Under the pieces are notes generated by a model, which was not told where the DNA came from, did no database searches, and saw only the letters and a list, made by a program, of their open reading frames with translations. The position numbers and the translations under genes are program-made. From Tautonia rosea (lineage in GTDB: Bacteria > Planctomycetota > Planctomycetia > Isosphaerales > Isosphaeraceae): DNA of 64,000 nucleotides. Positions 8,830 to 17,865 of the stretch are shown here, piece by piece (within the stretch, counting starts at the first letter, position 1; each line of letters opens with the position of its first letter). The DNA lies in assembly GCF_012958305.1 (NCBI RefSeq), contig NZ_JABBYO010000009.1, forward strand, positions 1 to 64,000. Reading direction: 5' to 3'.

Positions 8830-10148
8830 TGCGCACACCAGTCCTGGCGGGATGGCTCGCCGCACTGTCCCTCGTTCCGAACGCTCGGGGCGAGGATGGG
8901 GCTTTCCCGGTCGATTCGAACCTGAAGGCCGGGGTGGCCCGGGTCGACATCACTCCGGAAATGCCGGAAGGGGGGATGGACGTAGTCGGCCACCCCCGGC
9001 ACGTCGAAGGAGTCCGCGACCCGATTCGGGCCGAGGTCCTGGTGCTCGACGACGGCGAGACCCGCGCGGCGATCGTGACCTATGACCTACTTGAGGCCTG
9101 GTCGAGCCTGGTCGAGGCGACCCGATCCGCCGTCTCGGAAGCCGCCGGGGTGCCGAGCAATCAGATCCTCGTGGCGGCCTCGCACAACCATTCGGGACCG
9201 GGCTACACCCCTGGTTCTGCGTGGGCCGAGGAGGTGACGGCCAAGATCAAGGAGGCCGCGACCGAGGCCGCCAAGGGGATGCGGCCGGTGACGATCGGCT
9301 ATGGCGAGGATGAGATCACCTTCAGCATCAACCGGCGCAAGGTGATCAACGGCCAGGCGGTCGTGCGGCTGAACCCGGACGGGCCGAATGATCGTCGCGT
9401 GAAGGTGCTTCGATTCGACGACGGCAAGTCGCTCACGCCGATGGCGGTGGTCATGCTGGGGGTTTGCCACCCGTGTTTCTTCACCTGGGGAGACGATGGC
9501 ACCCCCCCCTACCCTGGGGGCTACCCGAAGATGAGCGCCGACTTTCCGGGAGAGGCTCGACGCTATATCGAAGCCATTTACGGAGGAGAGACGACCGCGA
9601 TGTTCCTTCAGGGGTGTTCGGGGGACATCCGGCCGAACCTCCCCGGCCTTCCCTACCGATGCGCCGACGAGGCCGACATTCAGTGGGCCGGCCGTGATCT
9701 GGGAGGAGCGGTGGTTCGGGCCCTGTCGCGGAGTGTCGTCCGCGAGCAGCTCAAGGAGCGGCCGTCGTACTACCGGATTCGGTCTGCAAGCGAGGTTGTG
9801 AATTTGCCAGGCAAGGAGGAGCCGGTCCCCTCGGAGATGATGGCCCTGAAGATCGGCCCCTACCTGATCCTGACCATGCCAGGCGAGCCGATGGTCGAGC
9901 TCGGGTTCCACATTGAAGGTCTGATCGCCGACCGCGCGGTGCCGCTGGTCATTGGGTATGCTAACGGCGGTATTGGCTACATCGCCCCGGCGAACGCCTA
10001 TCCGGTGGGAGGTTACGAGCCGGAGATGTCGCCCTTGACGGCAGACGCCGAGGCGGTGATTTACGAGACGCTCGACGAGCTGGCCAACCGGGTCATCGGC
10101 GATGTCTTCAAGGTCTTCTCCAAGCGCGAGGAAGACCAGGAGAATTGA
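8826..10148 (+). CDS. Neutral/alkaline ceramidase-like secreted protein
   Basis: 440 residues with a short signal peptide ([16 protein letters not shown]). The N-terminal region matches the neutral/alkaline non-lysosomal ceramidase N-domain as found in many planctomycete proteins: [28 protein letters not shown], a metal-binding-looking [18 protein letters not shown], and [10 protein letters not shown] further on. It is shorter than full ceramidases and lacks the usual C-terminal Ig-like domain. It could hydrolyse an amide or ester in lipid or polysaccharide; the substrate is not known. Coupled to the upstream hydrolase by a 4-nt overlap. Confidence 0.75.
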   Translation: MMRTPVLAGWLAALSLVPNARGEDGAFPVDSNLKAGVARVDITPEMPEGGMDVVGHPRHVEGVRDPIRAEVLVLDDGETRAAIVTYDLLEAWSSLVEATRSAVSEAAGVPSNQILVAASHNHSGPGYTPGSAWAEEVTAKIKEAATEAAKGMRPVTIGYGEDEITFSINRRKVINGQAVVRLNPDGPNDRRVKVLRFDDGKSLTPMAVVMLGVCHPCFFTWGDDGTPPYPGGYPKMSADFPGEARRYIEAIYGGETTAMFLQGCSGDIRPNLPGLPYRCADEADIQWAGRDLGGAVVRALSRSVVREQLKERPSYYRIRSASEVVNLPGKEEPVPSEMMALKIGPYLILTMPGEPMVELGFHIEGLIADRAVPLVIGYANGGIGYIAPANAYPVGGYEPEMSPLTADAEAVIYETLDELANRVIGDVFKVFSKREEDQEN

Positions 10149-10213
10149 TCGGAGCGCGGTGCAACATCCCTTCGCGTCCTGAAACCGCCTTCTGAACCTC
10201 TGAGAGTCGGAAC

Positions 10214-10246
10214 GAGGGGCGGCCCTTCCCCAAGGGGCTGCCCCTC
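10214..10246 (+). terminator. Hairpin terminator after ceramidase-like gene
   Basis: GAGGGGC (10214-10220) pairs with GCCCCTC (10240-10246), with inner GCCC/GGGC pairing; followed by GGTGTTGATT, a weak T-tract. It lies about 66 nt after the stop at 10148. Confidence 0.45.
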
Positions 10247-10405
10247 GGTGTTGATTGGGATCAACACGGGACTCCGACGTCGGCACGATCCTCGATCGGC
10301 GCGGCCGAACATCCAATCATGAGCGTCACCCCGGCGTGGGGACGGCGTAGAAGACACAGACGCATGTTCTGCGCGATCTCTGATTCGTCGGCTGCGCCGA
10401 GAGGT

Positions 10406-10422
10406 CCGTTGTCGAACAACGG
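10406..10422. promoter_or_regulatory. Perfect inverted repeat, possible operator
   Basis: CCGTTGT-CGA-ACAACGG, two 7-bp arms around 3 nt, 61 nt upstream of the PEP-CTERM start codon. Its symmetry and position suit a dimeric repressor site, but no regulator is identified nearby. Confidence 0.25.
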
Positions 10423-10482
10423 GCGGCGTGGAAGGTCCGCCCCGACGATGCGTTGACGAGCGTTTCAAGGGAGCATTTCTGA

Positions 10483-11232
10483 ATGGATCGGTCGATTGTC
10501 ACCATGAAGATCGTGAAGACCTTAGGGATTGTCGGGGTCTCGGTGCTGGCACTGGTCGCCAGCCCGTTGGCCCGGGGCGATTCGATCGTGCTCTCGACGG
10601 ACCTGAATTCCCGGACTGAGGGGCTCGGTTCGTTCTCGGGCGTGTTCCATTTCTCGGCGGTTGACGACCAGAACGCCTCGTTGATTCTTGAATTGACCAA
10701 CACCATGGATCCGGCGGTGGGGGGCTATCTGACGCGGTTTGTCTTCAATAACCCCGGAGACGCGATCAGCGGGCTTTCGCTGACATCTGCTCCCGACGAT
10801 TTTCAAGCGGCACTCGGGAAGAACGCCTTCGGGCTGGAACCCTTCGGGCAGTTCGACATCGAGGTGGGCATCGGGAACGGCCGGCCCCAGCGCGGCCTGG
10901 CGGCGGGTGAGTCTGGCCGCTTCGAGTTTGCGCTGAAGGGATCGGGATTCGACAGCCTCTCGGCCGTGTCGTTTCTCGAAACGCTCAGCGTTCCCCCCGG
11001 TGATGGTGGGGGACTGAGGTCCTTTGTGGTGCGGTTCCAGGCCATCCCGACGGGCGCCGGCAGTGACAAGGTTCCGGCCCTGTTCGGCGTTTCGGGGAGT
11101 GTGGCGCCCATCCCCGAGCCTGCGAGTATGCTCTCGTTGGCGATGGGTCTTGCCGGGGTGGGGTGGATAGCCCGCAGAGCCCGACGGGCTCGGCGTATGA
11201 GCTCGATCCCGAGTGAGGTTCCGGCGCATTGA
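10483..11232 (+). CDS. PEP-CTERM sorting-domain protein
   Basis: 249 residues. Signal peptide after MDRSIVTMKIVKT (LGIVGVSVLALVASPLARG), a beta-rich body of about 180 residues with no recognised domain, then a C-terminal sorting signal IPEPASMLSLAMGLAGVGW followed by the basic tail RRARRARR. PEP-CTERM signals are processed by exosortase and are common on exported proteins of EPS-producing bacteria, including planctomycetes. The start at 10483 has AAGGGAG 9 nt upstream; a second ATG at 10504 is an alternative. Monocistronic as far as can be seen. Confidence 0.85.
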   Translation: MDRSIVTMKIVKTLGIVGVSVLALVASPLARGDSIVLSTDLNSRTEGLGSFSGVFHFSAVDDQNASLILELTNTMDPAVGGYLTRFVFNNPGDAISGLSLTSAPDDFQAALGKNAFGLEPFGQFDIEVGIGNGRPQRGLAAGESGRFEFALKGSGFDSLSAVSFLETLSVPPGDGGGLRSFVVRFQAIPTGAGSDKVPALFGVSGSVAPIPEPASMLSLAMGLAGVGWIARRARRARRMSSIPSEVPAH

Positions 11233-11521
11233 CCTCCGGCCGCCGTCGCATGTGATGGCAAGACCGGGTCAAATGATCCTCCTGGCGATTGAGTCGCGAG
11301 GCGAGTTCGGGGCGACGGGAACGCTGATTCCCATCGACCCGACTCGCCTTGTGGCGTTTCGAGCGGTGCTTCAGGGTCGGGATCGCCCCGCAGGAATGAG
11401 GAACAGCCCCTTCAGGGACCTTGAGCCGAAGCCCCGTTCCTGACGTTGCCGCGCAATTCTGGAGAGCGATGTAAGGTGCTGCAGACGCATTGTGGTGCCC
11501 CTGCGGTTCGGCTTCCGCGGT

Positions 11522-11863
11522 TCAGGAGCGAGGCAGAGAGACGTGCCCCTTGAGCCAGGCGGCCACGCGGATGAGCTCGGCATATCCGAAAGGCAGATTG
11601 CCGCCGGGCACCCGTCCCGGCTCATAGAGGATGTTCAAAACCCGATCGAGGACCGGCAGTTGGGGACAGCACCATCGCCCCTGGTGGTCGAGAATCGCCT
11701 CAGCCGGCTCTCCCCGGTGGGTTTGAAACACGACTTTTCCGAGAATCGTGCTTCGGCCGGGGGAAGGATTCAGAGCAGTTGCCGTCGGGTTTTGAAGCTC
11801 TTCGGCGGGGTCATCGGCCGAAAAGGGAGTGGGGAAGCCCGATCGACAGAAGCACGAGAACAT
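11522..11863 (-). CDS. Small conserved-type hypothetical protein
   Basis: 113 residues from the ATG at 11863, chosen because GAGGAG lies 6 nt upstream; earlier in-frame starts at 11905 and 11998 lack a ribosome site. Composition and codon use look genuine. Visible segments are STILGKVVFQTHRGEP, AEAILDHQGRWCCPQLPVLD and VLNILYEPG. No catalytic motif or membrane span is recognised, so no function is given. Transcribed toward the PEP-CTERM gene (convergent, 289 bp apart). Confidence 0.6.
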   Translation of the reverse strand: MFSCFCRSGFPTPFSADDPAEELQNPTATALNPSPGRSTILGKVVFQTHRGEPAEAILDHQGRWCCPQLPVLDRVLNILYEPGRVPGGNLPFGYAELIRVAAWLKGHVSLPRS

Positions 11864-12439
11864 AACGATCTCCTCGGCAGGGTGGGGATCGCAATCGGAC
11901 ACCATGTTGGGAACTCTACCATAGTGAACTTTAGTACACAAGAGATATTTTAGGCGATTGCGAGGGACCTGGCCGGACCCGATCGACGCGTTTCTCAACG
12001 CTGATTGGAACCGGGAGGATCACGAGGTCTTGAGTCTGAGAGCGGAAGCGAGCCGGGGGATGCGACCGGACGTCCGCGAGAGGGTCGAAGCCCCAACATG
12101 ACTGACGCAGGCAAGGGTGAGCGGTTGGCGAATGTTGCAAGCCTCGGGGACCTCGACACGCGTTGACGGGGGAGAGTTCGCGGGCCAAGACCACGGGGCC
12201 GGACTTGATCTGGTCTGAGGTTCTCTGATCCGGATATGATTGGTGATGGTTGCATGGGGCTTGATCCGGATCGTGCAGGAGACGACGCTGTTCTGACATG
12301 GGTGCCTCGTGTCCCTAATCGAGCCGACGCACGCGACATGCTTCAGGAGCGTTTGGTGATGGGATGTCGGAAGTTGGGCGTTTCCACGAGGAGACCCAGG
12401 GGTCGAATGGTCGTAACGTTCTCGATGAGGAATCAAACC
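11864..12439. other. Divergent intergenic region, no gene
   Basis: 576 bases between the start of the small minus-strand gene and the start of the redoxin gene. It holds an AT-rich patch at about 11920-11960 with the promoter listed at 11913-11941. The 10-mer TGATCCGGAT occurs twice in direct orientation (12226-12235 and 12262-12271), about 180 bp before the redoxin start. No supported coding region. Confidence 0.5.
11913..11941 (-). promoter_or_regulatory. Possible sigma70-like promoter
   Basis: On the minus strand TTGTGT (11941-11936), 17 nt, TAGAGT (11918-11913), inside an AT-rich patch about 45 nt before the small gene's start at 11863. Confidence 0.35.
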
Positions 12440-13132
12440 ATGGCACGAATCGCCCTTGCGTTGATGTTGCTTGGAGTCTTCGGGACGGCATCACCGGCCC
12501 AGGACCGAGCGTACGAAGGCCGTCGGGTCGAGGTGAAAGACCCGGCCACCTTCGTCGCCGCGCAGGATCGTCCCCTCTTTTCCGGCCCACAACCTGGCGA
12601 GGCGTTGCCCGACTTCGAGATGATTGGGGTCGCAGGAGAGCGGGACGGCAAGACGGTCAACCCGGTGGCGATTGCGGGGGAATCTCCTCAATTGCTCATC
12701 TTTCAGGGGGGAATCGAGGGTCTTCGGAGTGTGCTGGCCTTGACGAGGTTTCTGCCAACGATTGCCGAGGAATCGGGCAGCACGCTGGTCGTGACGGTCG
12801 TGTTGATGGACGACGACCGCAACGCCTCGGAGGAGATGGCCGGCCGGATCGCGCCGTACCTGGGGGAAACGGTCGTGCTGGGTTACACCACCGACGGTCG
12901 AGACGGCCCCGGCGTGTACGGCTTGAACCGAAACGTGGCGCAGACGATCCTCTTCGCCAAAGGGGGGATGGTCACGCGAAGCTTTGCCTTCCCGCAGGGT
13001 GGGATCTATGCGGACCCTCACGTGCTGGGCGCGATCGCTGAGTTGCTGGAGGTCGACCGCGACACCTTCGGCACCTGGATCGCCAAGGCCCAGGCACAAG
13101 AGGAGCAGAGGCGGGTGCGGAACCGCCGCTGA
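12440..13132 (+). CDS. Secreted redoxin/thioredoxin-fold protein lacking cysteines
   Basis: 230 residues from the ATG at 12440, with GAGGA upstream and a signal peptide (MARIALALMLLGVFGTASPAQ). The layout is that of a redoxin/AhpC-like domain: PGEALPDFEMIGVAGERDGK, then PQLLIFQGGIEG where the catalytic CxxC loop normally follows a beta strand, VVLMDDDRN, and TILFAKGGMVTRSFAF near the C-terminus. There is no cysteine anywhere in the protein, so it cannot do thiol redox chemistry and is likely a binding or structural relative. It begins a four-gene plus-strand run with the DUF1549/1553, DUF1501 and WD40 genes. Confidence 0.65.
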   Translation: MARIALALMLLGVFGTASPAQDRAYEGRRVEVKDPATFVAAQDRPLFSGPQPGEALPDFEMIGVAGERDGKTVNPVAIAGESPQLLIFQGGIEGLRSVLALTRFLPTIAEESGSTLVVTVVLMDDDRNASEEMAGRIAPYLGETVVLGYTTDGRDGPGVYGLNRNVAQTILFAKGGMVTRSFAFPQGGIYADPHVLGAIAELLEVDRDTFGTWIAKAQAQEEQRRVRNRR

Positions 13133-13189
13133 GATAGACCAGCCCCTTGCGTTCTCGAATCCGACTCCGATCGAGAGGAGCGCAGCAGC

Positions 13190-15364
13190 ATGCCATGGAT
13201 TGCCTGGAGGGGGGCGACCGCCTTCCTGGTCCTGAGCTTGGCGATGGCCGAGTATGGGAGTGCCGCCGGTTCTGCTCGGGCCGACCGCGTCGACTTCGAG
13301 AACGACGTGATGCCGCTGTTCACGCGGTTCGGCTGCAACGCGGGGGTCTGCCACGGCGCAGCGGTGGGAAGGGGGGGCTTTGGGCTCTCCTTGTATGGGG
13401 GCAATCCCGACGCTGACGCTCAGGCGATCGTCCGGCAGCTCGAAGGGAGGAGGATCAATCTGGCCCATCCTGAGGAGAGTCTTCTGCTGGCCAAGCCGAC
13501 CCTTGCTCTTGACCACGGAGGAGGCTTCCTCTTCGAGGAGGATTCGGAGGCCGCCGTGTTGCTCCGGGATTGGATCGCCCAGGGAGCCGAAACCGAGTCG
13601 TCGCGAAGGCAGGTGCGGGTGGTCGTGAAGCCTGATCGACATCTCGGCGAATTCCTGGATGAGCCGATTCCGCTCCGGGTAACGGCGCACTATTCCGACG
13701 GCAGCCTGGCCGATGTGACAAGATGGGCCGTGTTCTCGGTGGAAGATCCCTCGGCCGTCGCCATTGACCAGGATGAGGCGATTGCACGGGTCTCCCGGGC
13801 CGGCCGGCACATTGTGATCGCCCGATATCTCGGCCACGTCGAACCGATCGAGTTCATCGTGCCTCCCGGAAAGGCTCCGATCGATCTGTCGAGCGAACCT
13901 CGGCGCAATTTCATTGATGAGCATCTTCTTGAAATGCTTGAGATGCTTCGAATCCCACCCTCTCCCCTCGCCGACGACGCGACCTTCCTGAGGCGGGTAA
14001 CGCTCGACCTGACCGGTCGGCTCCCGACACCGGAGGAGGTCGATGCGTTCCTGGCCGACCCAGGGCTGTCGAAGCGGGAGGAGAGGGTTGAGCGCCTGCT
14101 TCGTTCGGACGAATTCAGCTCATACTGGACGCTGCAACTGGCGAAGCTGTTCCGGGTTCGCCCCTCGGGCCGGGGTCCGAACCGGGAGCTGGAGGGGGCG
14201 ACAGCTTACCATCGGTGGCTTGCCGAGCAGGTCCGCGACGACGCAGGCTACGACACGATCGCCCGGTCGGTGCTTCTGGCCGAGGGAGACACCCACCACA
14301 ACGGGCCTGCCAATTTTTCTCGGACTGGCAACGGACCGAGGGAGCAGGCTGAGTTCGTGAGCGAGCTGTTCCTGGGCAGTCGACTTCGATGCGCCAATTG
14401 CCACGATCACCCGCTCGACCGCTGGACCCAGGACGACTATCACGGCCTGGCCGCCATTTTCGCGAAGGTGAAGGGGGGCCGCGTCATCGAGCCCGACCCC
14501 GACGGCGATGTGATCCATCCGGCCACCCTGGAGCCCGCTCGCCCTCGGATTCCCGGTGAGGCGTTTCTACAAGACGCGGGAGGCGAGCGGGCCGCGCTGG
14601 CCGATTGGCTGACCGACCGCGACAACCCTGTCTTCTCCCGAGCGATCGTCAACCGGCTCTGGGCCCGGATGATGGGTCGCGGCCTGGTGTCTCCGGTCGA
14701 CGACTTCCGGTCCACCAATCCGGCGACCCACCCTGAACTCCTCAACCTGTTGGCCGAGGATTTCGAGGAAAATGGGTACCGACTGCGGCACACGATCCGC
14801 CTGATTGCGACCAGCGTCTCCTACGCTCGGGAGGCGACGGCCCTGGATGCGAATGCCTTCGACGACCGATTCTCCTCGCATGCCCTCCGCCGACCGCTGG
14901 AGCCGGAGGTCCTGGCCGATGCCTTCTCGGACGTTCTGGGCATTCCCGAGCCTTATGGCGATGAACCCCTGGGGACGAGGGCGGTCGCCTTGATTGACTC
15001 TGCCGTCCCCTCTCGGTCGCTCGAAGTGCTGGAACGCTGCGACCGGGTTGAATCGTGCGAGGATGAGGGATCAACTGCCGGCGGGCTGCCCCAGGCGCTC
15101 CACCTGATCAACGGCCCGTTGCTCAACGCCCGAATCGGGGCATCGGGCGGGCGTCTCGACCGTTTGATCCATGCTGGGATGACGCCGTTGCAGATCATCG
15201 ATGCGTTCTTCGTGGCCGCGCTTGGCCGGCATCTCTCGGACAAGGAACGCCGGTTCTGGGAGGACCATGTCGATGACGATCGCCCTGCGGACGAGCAGCG
15301 CGCCTTGCTTGAAGACATGGTCTGGGGCCTGCTGGCCTCGGACGAGTTCCGCACGAACCACTGA
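13190..15364 (+). CDS. DUF1549/DUF1553 planctomycete cytochrome-like protein
   Basis: 724 residues with a signal peptide. Order: a planctomycete cytochrome-like motif (FGCNAGVCHGAAVGRGGF near residue 50, a CX4CH variant rather than CXXCH), an Ig-like domain (about residues 150-225), DUF1549 (about 240-440, starting FIDEHLLEMLEML and containing RCANCHDHPLDRW), and DUF1553 (about 460-710, with ALADWLTDRDNPVFSRAIVN). These large exported proteins are a hallmark of planctomycetes and are nearly always followed by a DUF1501 gene, as here (74 bp downstream). The biochemical role is unproven; redox-linked polysaccharide degradation has been suggested. GAGAGGAG lies 9 nt before the start. Confidence 0.9.
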   Translation: MPWIAWRGATAFLVLSLAMAEYGSAAGSARADRVDFENDVMPLFTRFGCNAGVCHGAAVGRGGFGLSLYGGNPDADAQAIVRQLEGRRINLAHPEESLLLAKPTLALDHGGGFLFEEDSEAAVLLRDWIAQGAETESSRRQVRVVVKPDRHLGEFLDEPIPLRVTAHYSDGSLADVTRWAVFSVEDPSAVAIDQDEAIARVSRAGRHIVIARYLGHVEPIEFIVPPGKAPIDLSSEPRRNFIDEHLLEMLEMLRIPPSPLADDATFLRRVTLDLTGRLPTPEEVDAFLADPGLSKREERVERLLRSDEFSSYWTLQLAKLFRVRPSGRGPNRELEGATAYHRWLAEQVRDDAGYDTIARSVLLAEGDTHHNGPANFSRTGNGPREQAEFVSELFLGSRLRCANCHDHPLDRWTQDDYHGLAAIFAKVKGGRVIEPDPDGDVIHPATLEPARPRIPGEAFLQDAGGERAALADWLTDRDNPVFSRAIVNRLWARMMGRGLVSPVDDFRSTNPATHPELLNLLAEDFEENGYRLRHTIRLIATSVSYAREATALDANAFDDRFSSHALRRPLEPEVLADAFSDVLGIPEPYGDEPLGTRAVALIDSAVPSRSLEVLERCDRVESCEDEGSTAGGLPQALHLINGPLLNARIGASGGRLDRLIHAGMTPLQIIDAFFVAALGRHLSDKERRFWEDHVDDDRPADEQRALLEDMVWGLLASDEFRTNH

Positions 15365-15438
15365 TCAGGATGGCGAGGCCATTGCCGCAGGCCTGACGCT
15401 CGAAACGACCGATCACATCAAATTCCGAGGAGATGCGG

Positions 15439-16773
15439 ATGAGTGGCTCCAGACGGTGCGACAGTGTCAGCCGGCGGGATGTTGTGCGGGTCGGGGGGCT
15501 AACGGCCCTGGGCTTCGGGCTTGGGCAGTTCTTTCAGGCCGCTCGAGCCCGAGTTGCCGATCCCCGGCTTGCGCCGAACGCAACATCATGCATCTTGATC
15601 TGGCTCGACGGCGGGCCATCCCACCTGGAGACATTCGACCCGAAGCCGGACGCTCCGGAGGAGGTCCGAGGGCCGTTTGGGACGATCGCCACGTCGATCC
15701 CCGGCGTCAGGCTGGGCGAGTGCCTGGAGCGGACGGCAACAGTCCTCGATCAGCTGGCGATTGTCCGGTCGATGACATCGCCGCTGGGAGAGCACAATTT
15801 GGGGACGCATTATGTGTTGACAGGATACGCGCCGACACCTGCACTTGAGTATCCGTCGTTCGGCGCCACCGTCGCCCACGTCCGGGAGAACCCGGGAGTG
15901 CTGCCGCCGAACATCGCCATCCCCCAGTTCACCGGCAACCTGAGCGGACACGGCTATCTGCCCGGAGCAACCCGGCCCTTCGCCGTCGGGGGGGACCCGG
16001 CGCGGCCGGACTTCAAGGTCCGCGACCTTGACCTGGCCGAGGGGCTCGATGTCTCCCGATTGGCTCGTCGGCATGAGTTCGCCGCCGCGGTTGACGCGTT
16101 GAGCCGAGCCCGAGACGCCGCGCCATCGGCCCAGACAGACCCGGATCTGGAACGCGCCTTCGACCTGATCACTTCACCCGAAGCAAAGGGGGCCTTCAAC
16201 CTGCACGAGGAGGACGACCGGCTTCGGGCCCGATATGGCAGGGACGGCGGGAACAGCATCGGCCAGTCCTGCCTGCTGGCCCGTCGCCTGATCGAACGAG
16301 GTGTCCCCTTCGTCACAGTGACCAGCTCCGGCTGGGACTCGCATGCCAACATCGTTCAGCTCAAGGAACGCTATCGAGGGGATCAGAGCGCCCATTTACC
16401 CTCGCTGGACCGGGCGCTGTCGGCCCTGATCGAGGATCTGACCGACCGGGGGATGCTCGATGAAACGCTGGTCGTGGTGATGGGAGAGTTCGGCCGGACT
16501 CCGAAGATGAACTCCAACGGCGGTCGAGACCATTGGCCGAACGTCTTCAGCGTGGTCCTCGCCGGAGGTGGCGTGAGGGGTGGTCAGGTGATCGGCGGCA
16601 GCGACTCGCTGGCCGAATACCCCGATCACTCCCCGGTCACCCCGGCCGATCTTGCGGCCACGATATACACCTTGCTGGGAATTGATCCAAAGCTGGAGCT
16701 CCAGACCTCGGACGGGCGACCCGTCCGTGTCGCTCCGGAGGGAGCACGGATCGTGCGGGATCTGATTGCCTGA
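15439..16773 (+). CDS. DUF1501 family Tat-exported protein
   Basis: 444 residues. The second ATG (15439) is chosen over 15433 because GAGGAG directly abuts the first one and is 6 nt from the second. A Tat signal is clear: SVSRRDVVRVGGLTALGFGL. The body has the sulfatase/alkaline-phosphatase-like fold traits of DUF1501: SCILIWLDGGPSHLETFDPK, a central FVTVTSSGWDSHANI, and VVVMGEFGRTPKMN with GGRDHWPNVFSVVLAGGG. It is the standard partner of DUF1549/1553 proteins; the substrate is unknown. Confidence 0.92.
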   Translation: MSGSRRCDSVSRRDVVRVGGLTALGFGLGQFFQAARARVADPRLAPNATSCILIWLDGGPSHLETFDPKPDAPEEVRGPFGTIATSIPGVRLGECLERTATVLDQLAIVRSMTSPLGEHNLGTHYVLTGYAPTPALEYPSFGATVAHVRENPGVLPPNIAIPQFTGNLSGHGYLPGATRPFAVGGDPARPDFKVRDLDLAEGLDVSRLARRHEFAAAVDALSRARDAAPSAQTDPDLERAFDLITSPEAKGAFNLHEEDDRLRARYGRDGGNSIGQSCLLARRLIERGVPFVTVTSSGWDSHANIVQLKERYRGDQSAHLPSLDRALSALIEDLTDRGMLDETLVVVMGEFGRTPKMNSNGGRDHWPNVFSVVLAGGGVRGGQVIGGSDSLAEYPDHSPVTPADLAATIYTLLGIDPKLELQTSDGRPVRVAPEGARIVRDLIA

Positions 16774-16825
16774 CCGCAACCGTCTTCGGCCTCTGTGCCG
16801 ATTTGGCTCTGATCGAGACGTTCGA

Positions 16826-17776
16826 ATGAAGCAATCTGTTTCGATCTTGATTGCGCTTTCGCTGATGCTCGGGTGGGGTGTCTCCCTCCATGCTCGCCCG
16901 TATTCGGTCGGAGAACCGCCAATCACCGATCTGGCGTTCGCTCCGGACGGCGCATCGTTGGTGGCGACCTCGCAACGTGGAATCCTGATCCTTGACCGGG
17001 CTGAGCTCAGGTTGCGGGCAACCCTGGAATCGGAGAGCACGAACCTGCATGCGCTGGCGTTCTCTCCATCGGGGGATCGGCTCGCGGTGGGAGGTGGCCA
17101 GCCCACGGTGGAGGGGACCGTCGAGATCCGAGACTGGCCCGGAGGAGCATTGCGAGTGACCTTCTCGGAGCAGACCGACTCGGTCGTTGACCTGGTCTGG
17201 ATCGACGAGGATACGATCGCAGCGGCAAGCCTCGACCACAGCATCGTCTTGCTGGAGGTCGCCTCGGGCAAGGTGATTCGCCGCCTTGAAGGGCATTCCC
17301 GAGGCGTGTCGGCGCTGGCGTCGATGCCAGGAGAGGGCTTGCTCGTCAGCGCGGGTCGAGACCAGAGCCTTCGGGTCTGGGAGATCGCGTCGGGGGATTT
17401 GGTCCACAGCCTCGATCACCACACCCTGCCGGTCAATGCTGCCGCGCCACGTCCCGGCGGTGCGGGCCTGGCCGTGGTGGCGACGGCCGGTGATGACCGA
17501 ACCGTCCGGTTCTGGCAACCCGCGATCGGCCGAATGGTTCGCTTCGTCCGTCTGGACTCGGTACCGCTCGCCTTGGCCTGGCTACCCGACGGCTCACGGG
17601 CCGTGGTGAGCTGTGCCGACGGTCGTGTCCGGTTCATCGACCCAACAACCGTCGAAGTCACCGCGGATCTGCCCGCGATCGACGGCTGGGCCTACGCGAT
17701 TGCCGTGGATCCAACCGACGCGGATCTGCTGGTCGGAGGTCAAGACGGCCGAATTCATCGGGTCGCCTGGAAGTGA
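16826..17776 (+). CDS. Secreted WD40 repeat protein
   Basis: 316 residues from the ATG at 16826, which begins a signal peptide (QSVSILIALSLMLGWGVSLHA); the longer frame from 16766 overlaps the DUF1501 stop and lacks a signal. About seven WD40 blades fill the mature protein, for example ITDLAFAPDGASLVATSQ, VSALASMPGEGLLVSAGRD and VVATAGDDRTVRFW, enough for one beta-propeller. Likely a periplasmic scaffold for the DUF1549/1553-DUF1501 pair encoded upstream. It lies 52 bp after DUF1501 with only a weak ribosome site, so coupling is likely. Confidence 0.85.
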   Translation: MKQSVSILIALSLMLGWGVSLHARPYSVGEPPITDLAFAPDGASLVATSQRGILILDRAELRLRATLESESTNLHALAFSPSGDRLAVGGGQPTVEGTVEIRDWPGGALRVTFSEQTDSVVDLVWIDEDTIAAASLDHSIVLLEVASGKVIRRLEGHSRGVSALASMPGEGLLVSAGRDQSLRVWEIASGDLVHSLDHHTLPVNAAAPRPGGAGLAVVATAGDDRTVRFWQPAIGRMVRFVRLDSVPLALAWLPDGSRAVVSCADGRVRFIDPTTVEVTADLPAIDGWAYAIAVDPTDADLLVGGQDGRIHRVAWK

Positions 17777-17865
17777 GAGGGAGAGTCGTTCGGGAGCCGA
17801 GTTTCGTTTCACTCAAGGTGATGGCTGATTCCGCCTCGTCGGAATTGTCAGGTCGTTCCCAAGGC

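Larger units (their letters stand above)
10149..10482. other. Intergenic region with terminator and 7-bp inverted repeat
   Basis: 334 bases with no gene. It contains the hairpin at 10214-10246 and a perfect inverted repeat CCGTTGT-CGA-ACAACGG at 10406-10422, about 60 nt before the PEP-CTERM start, which could be an operator or a short leader hairpin. Confidence 0.5.

Noticed and set aside
12491..13924. 477-codon minus-strand open frame
   Set aside because: Antisense to the redoxin and DUF1549 genes.
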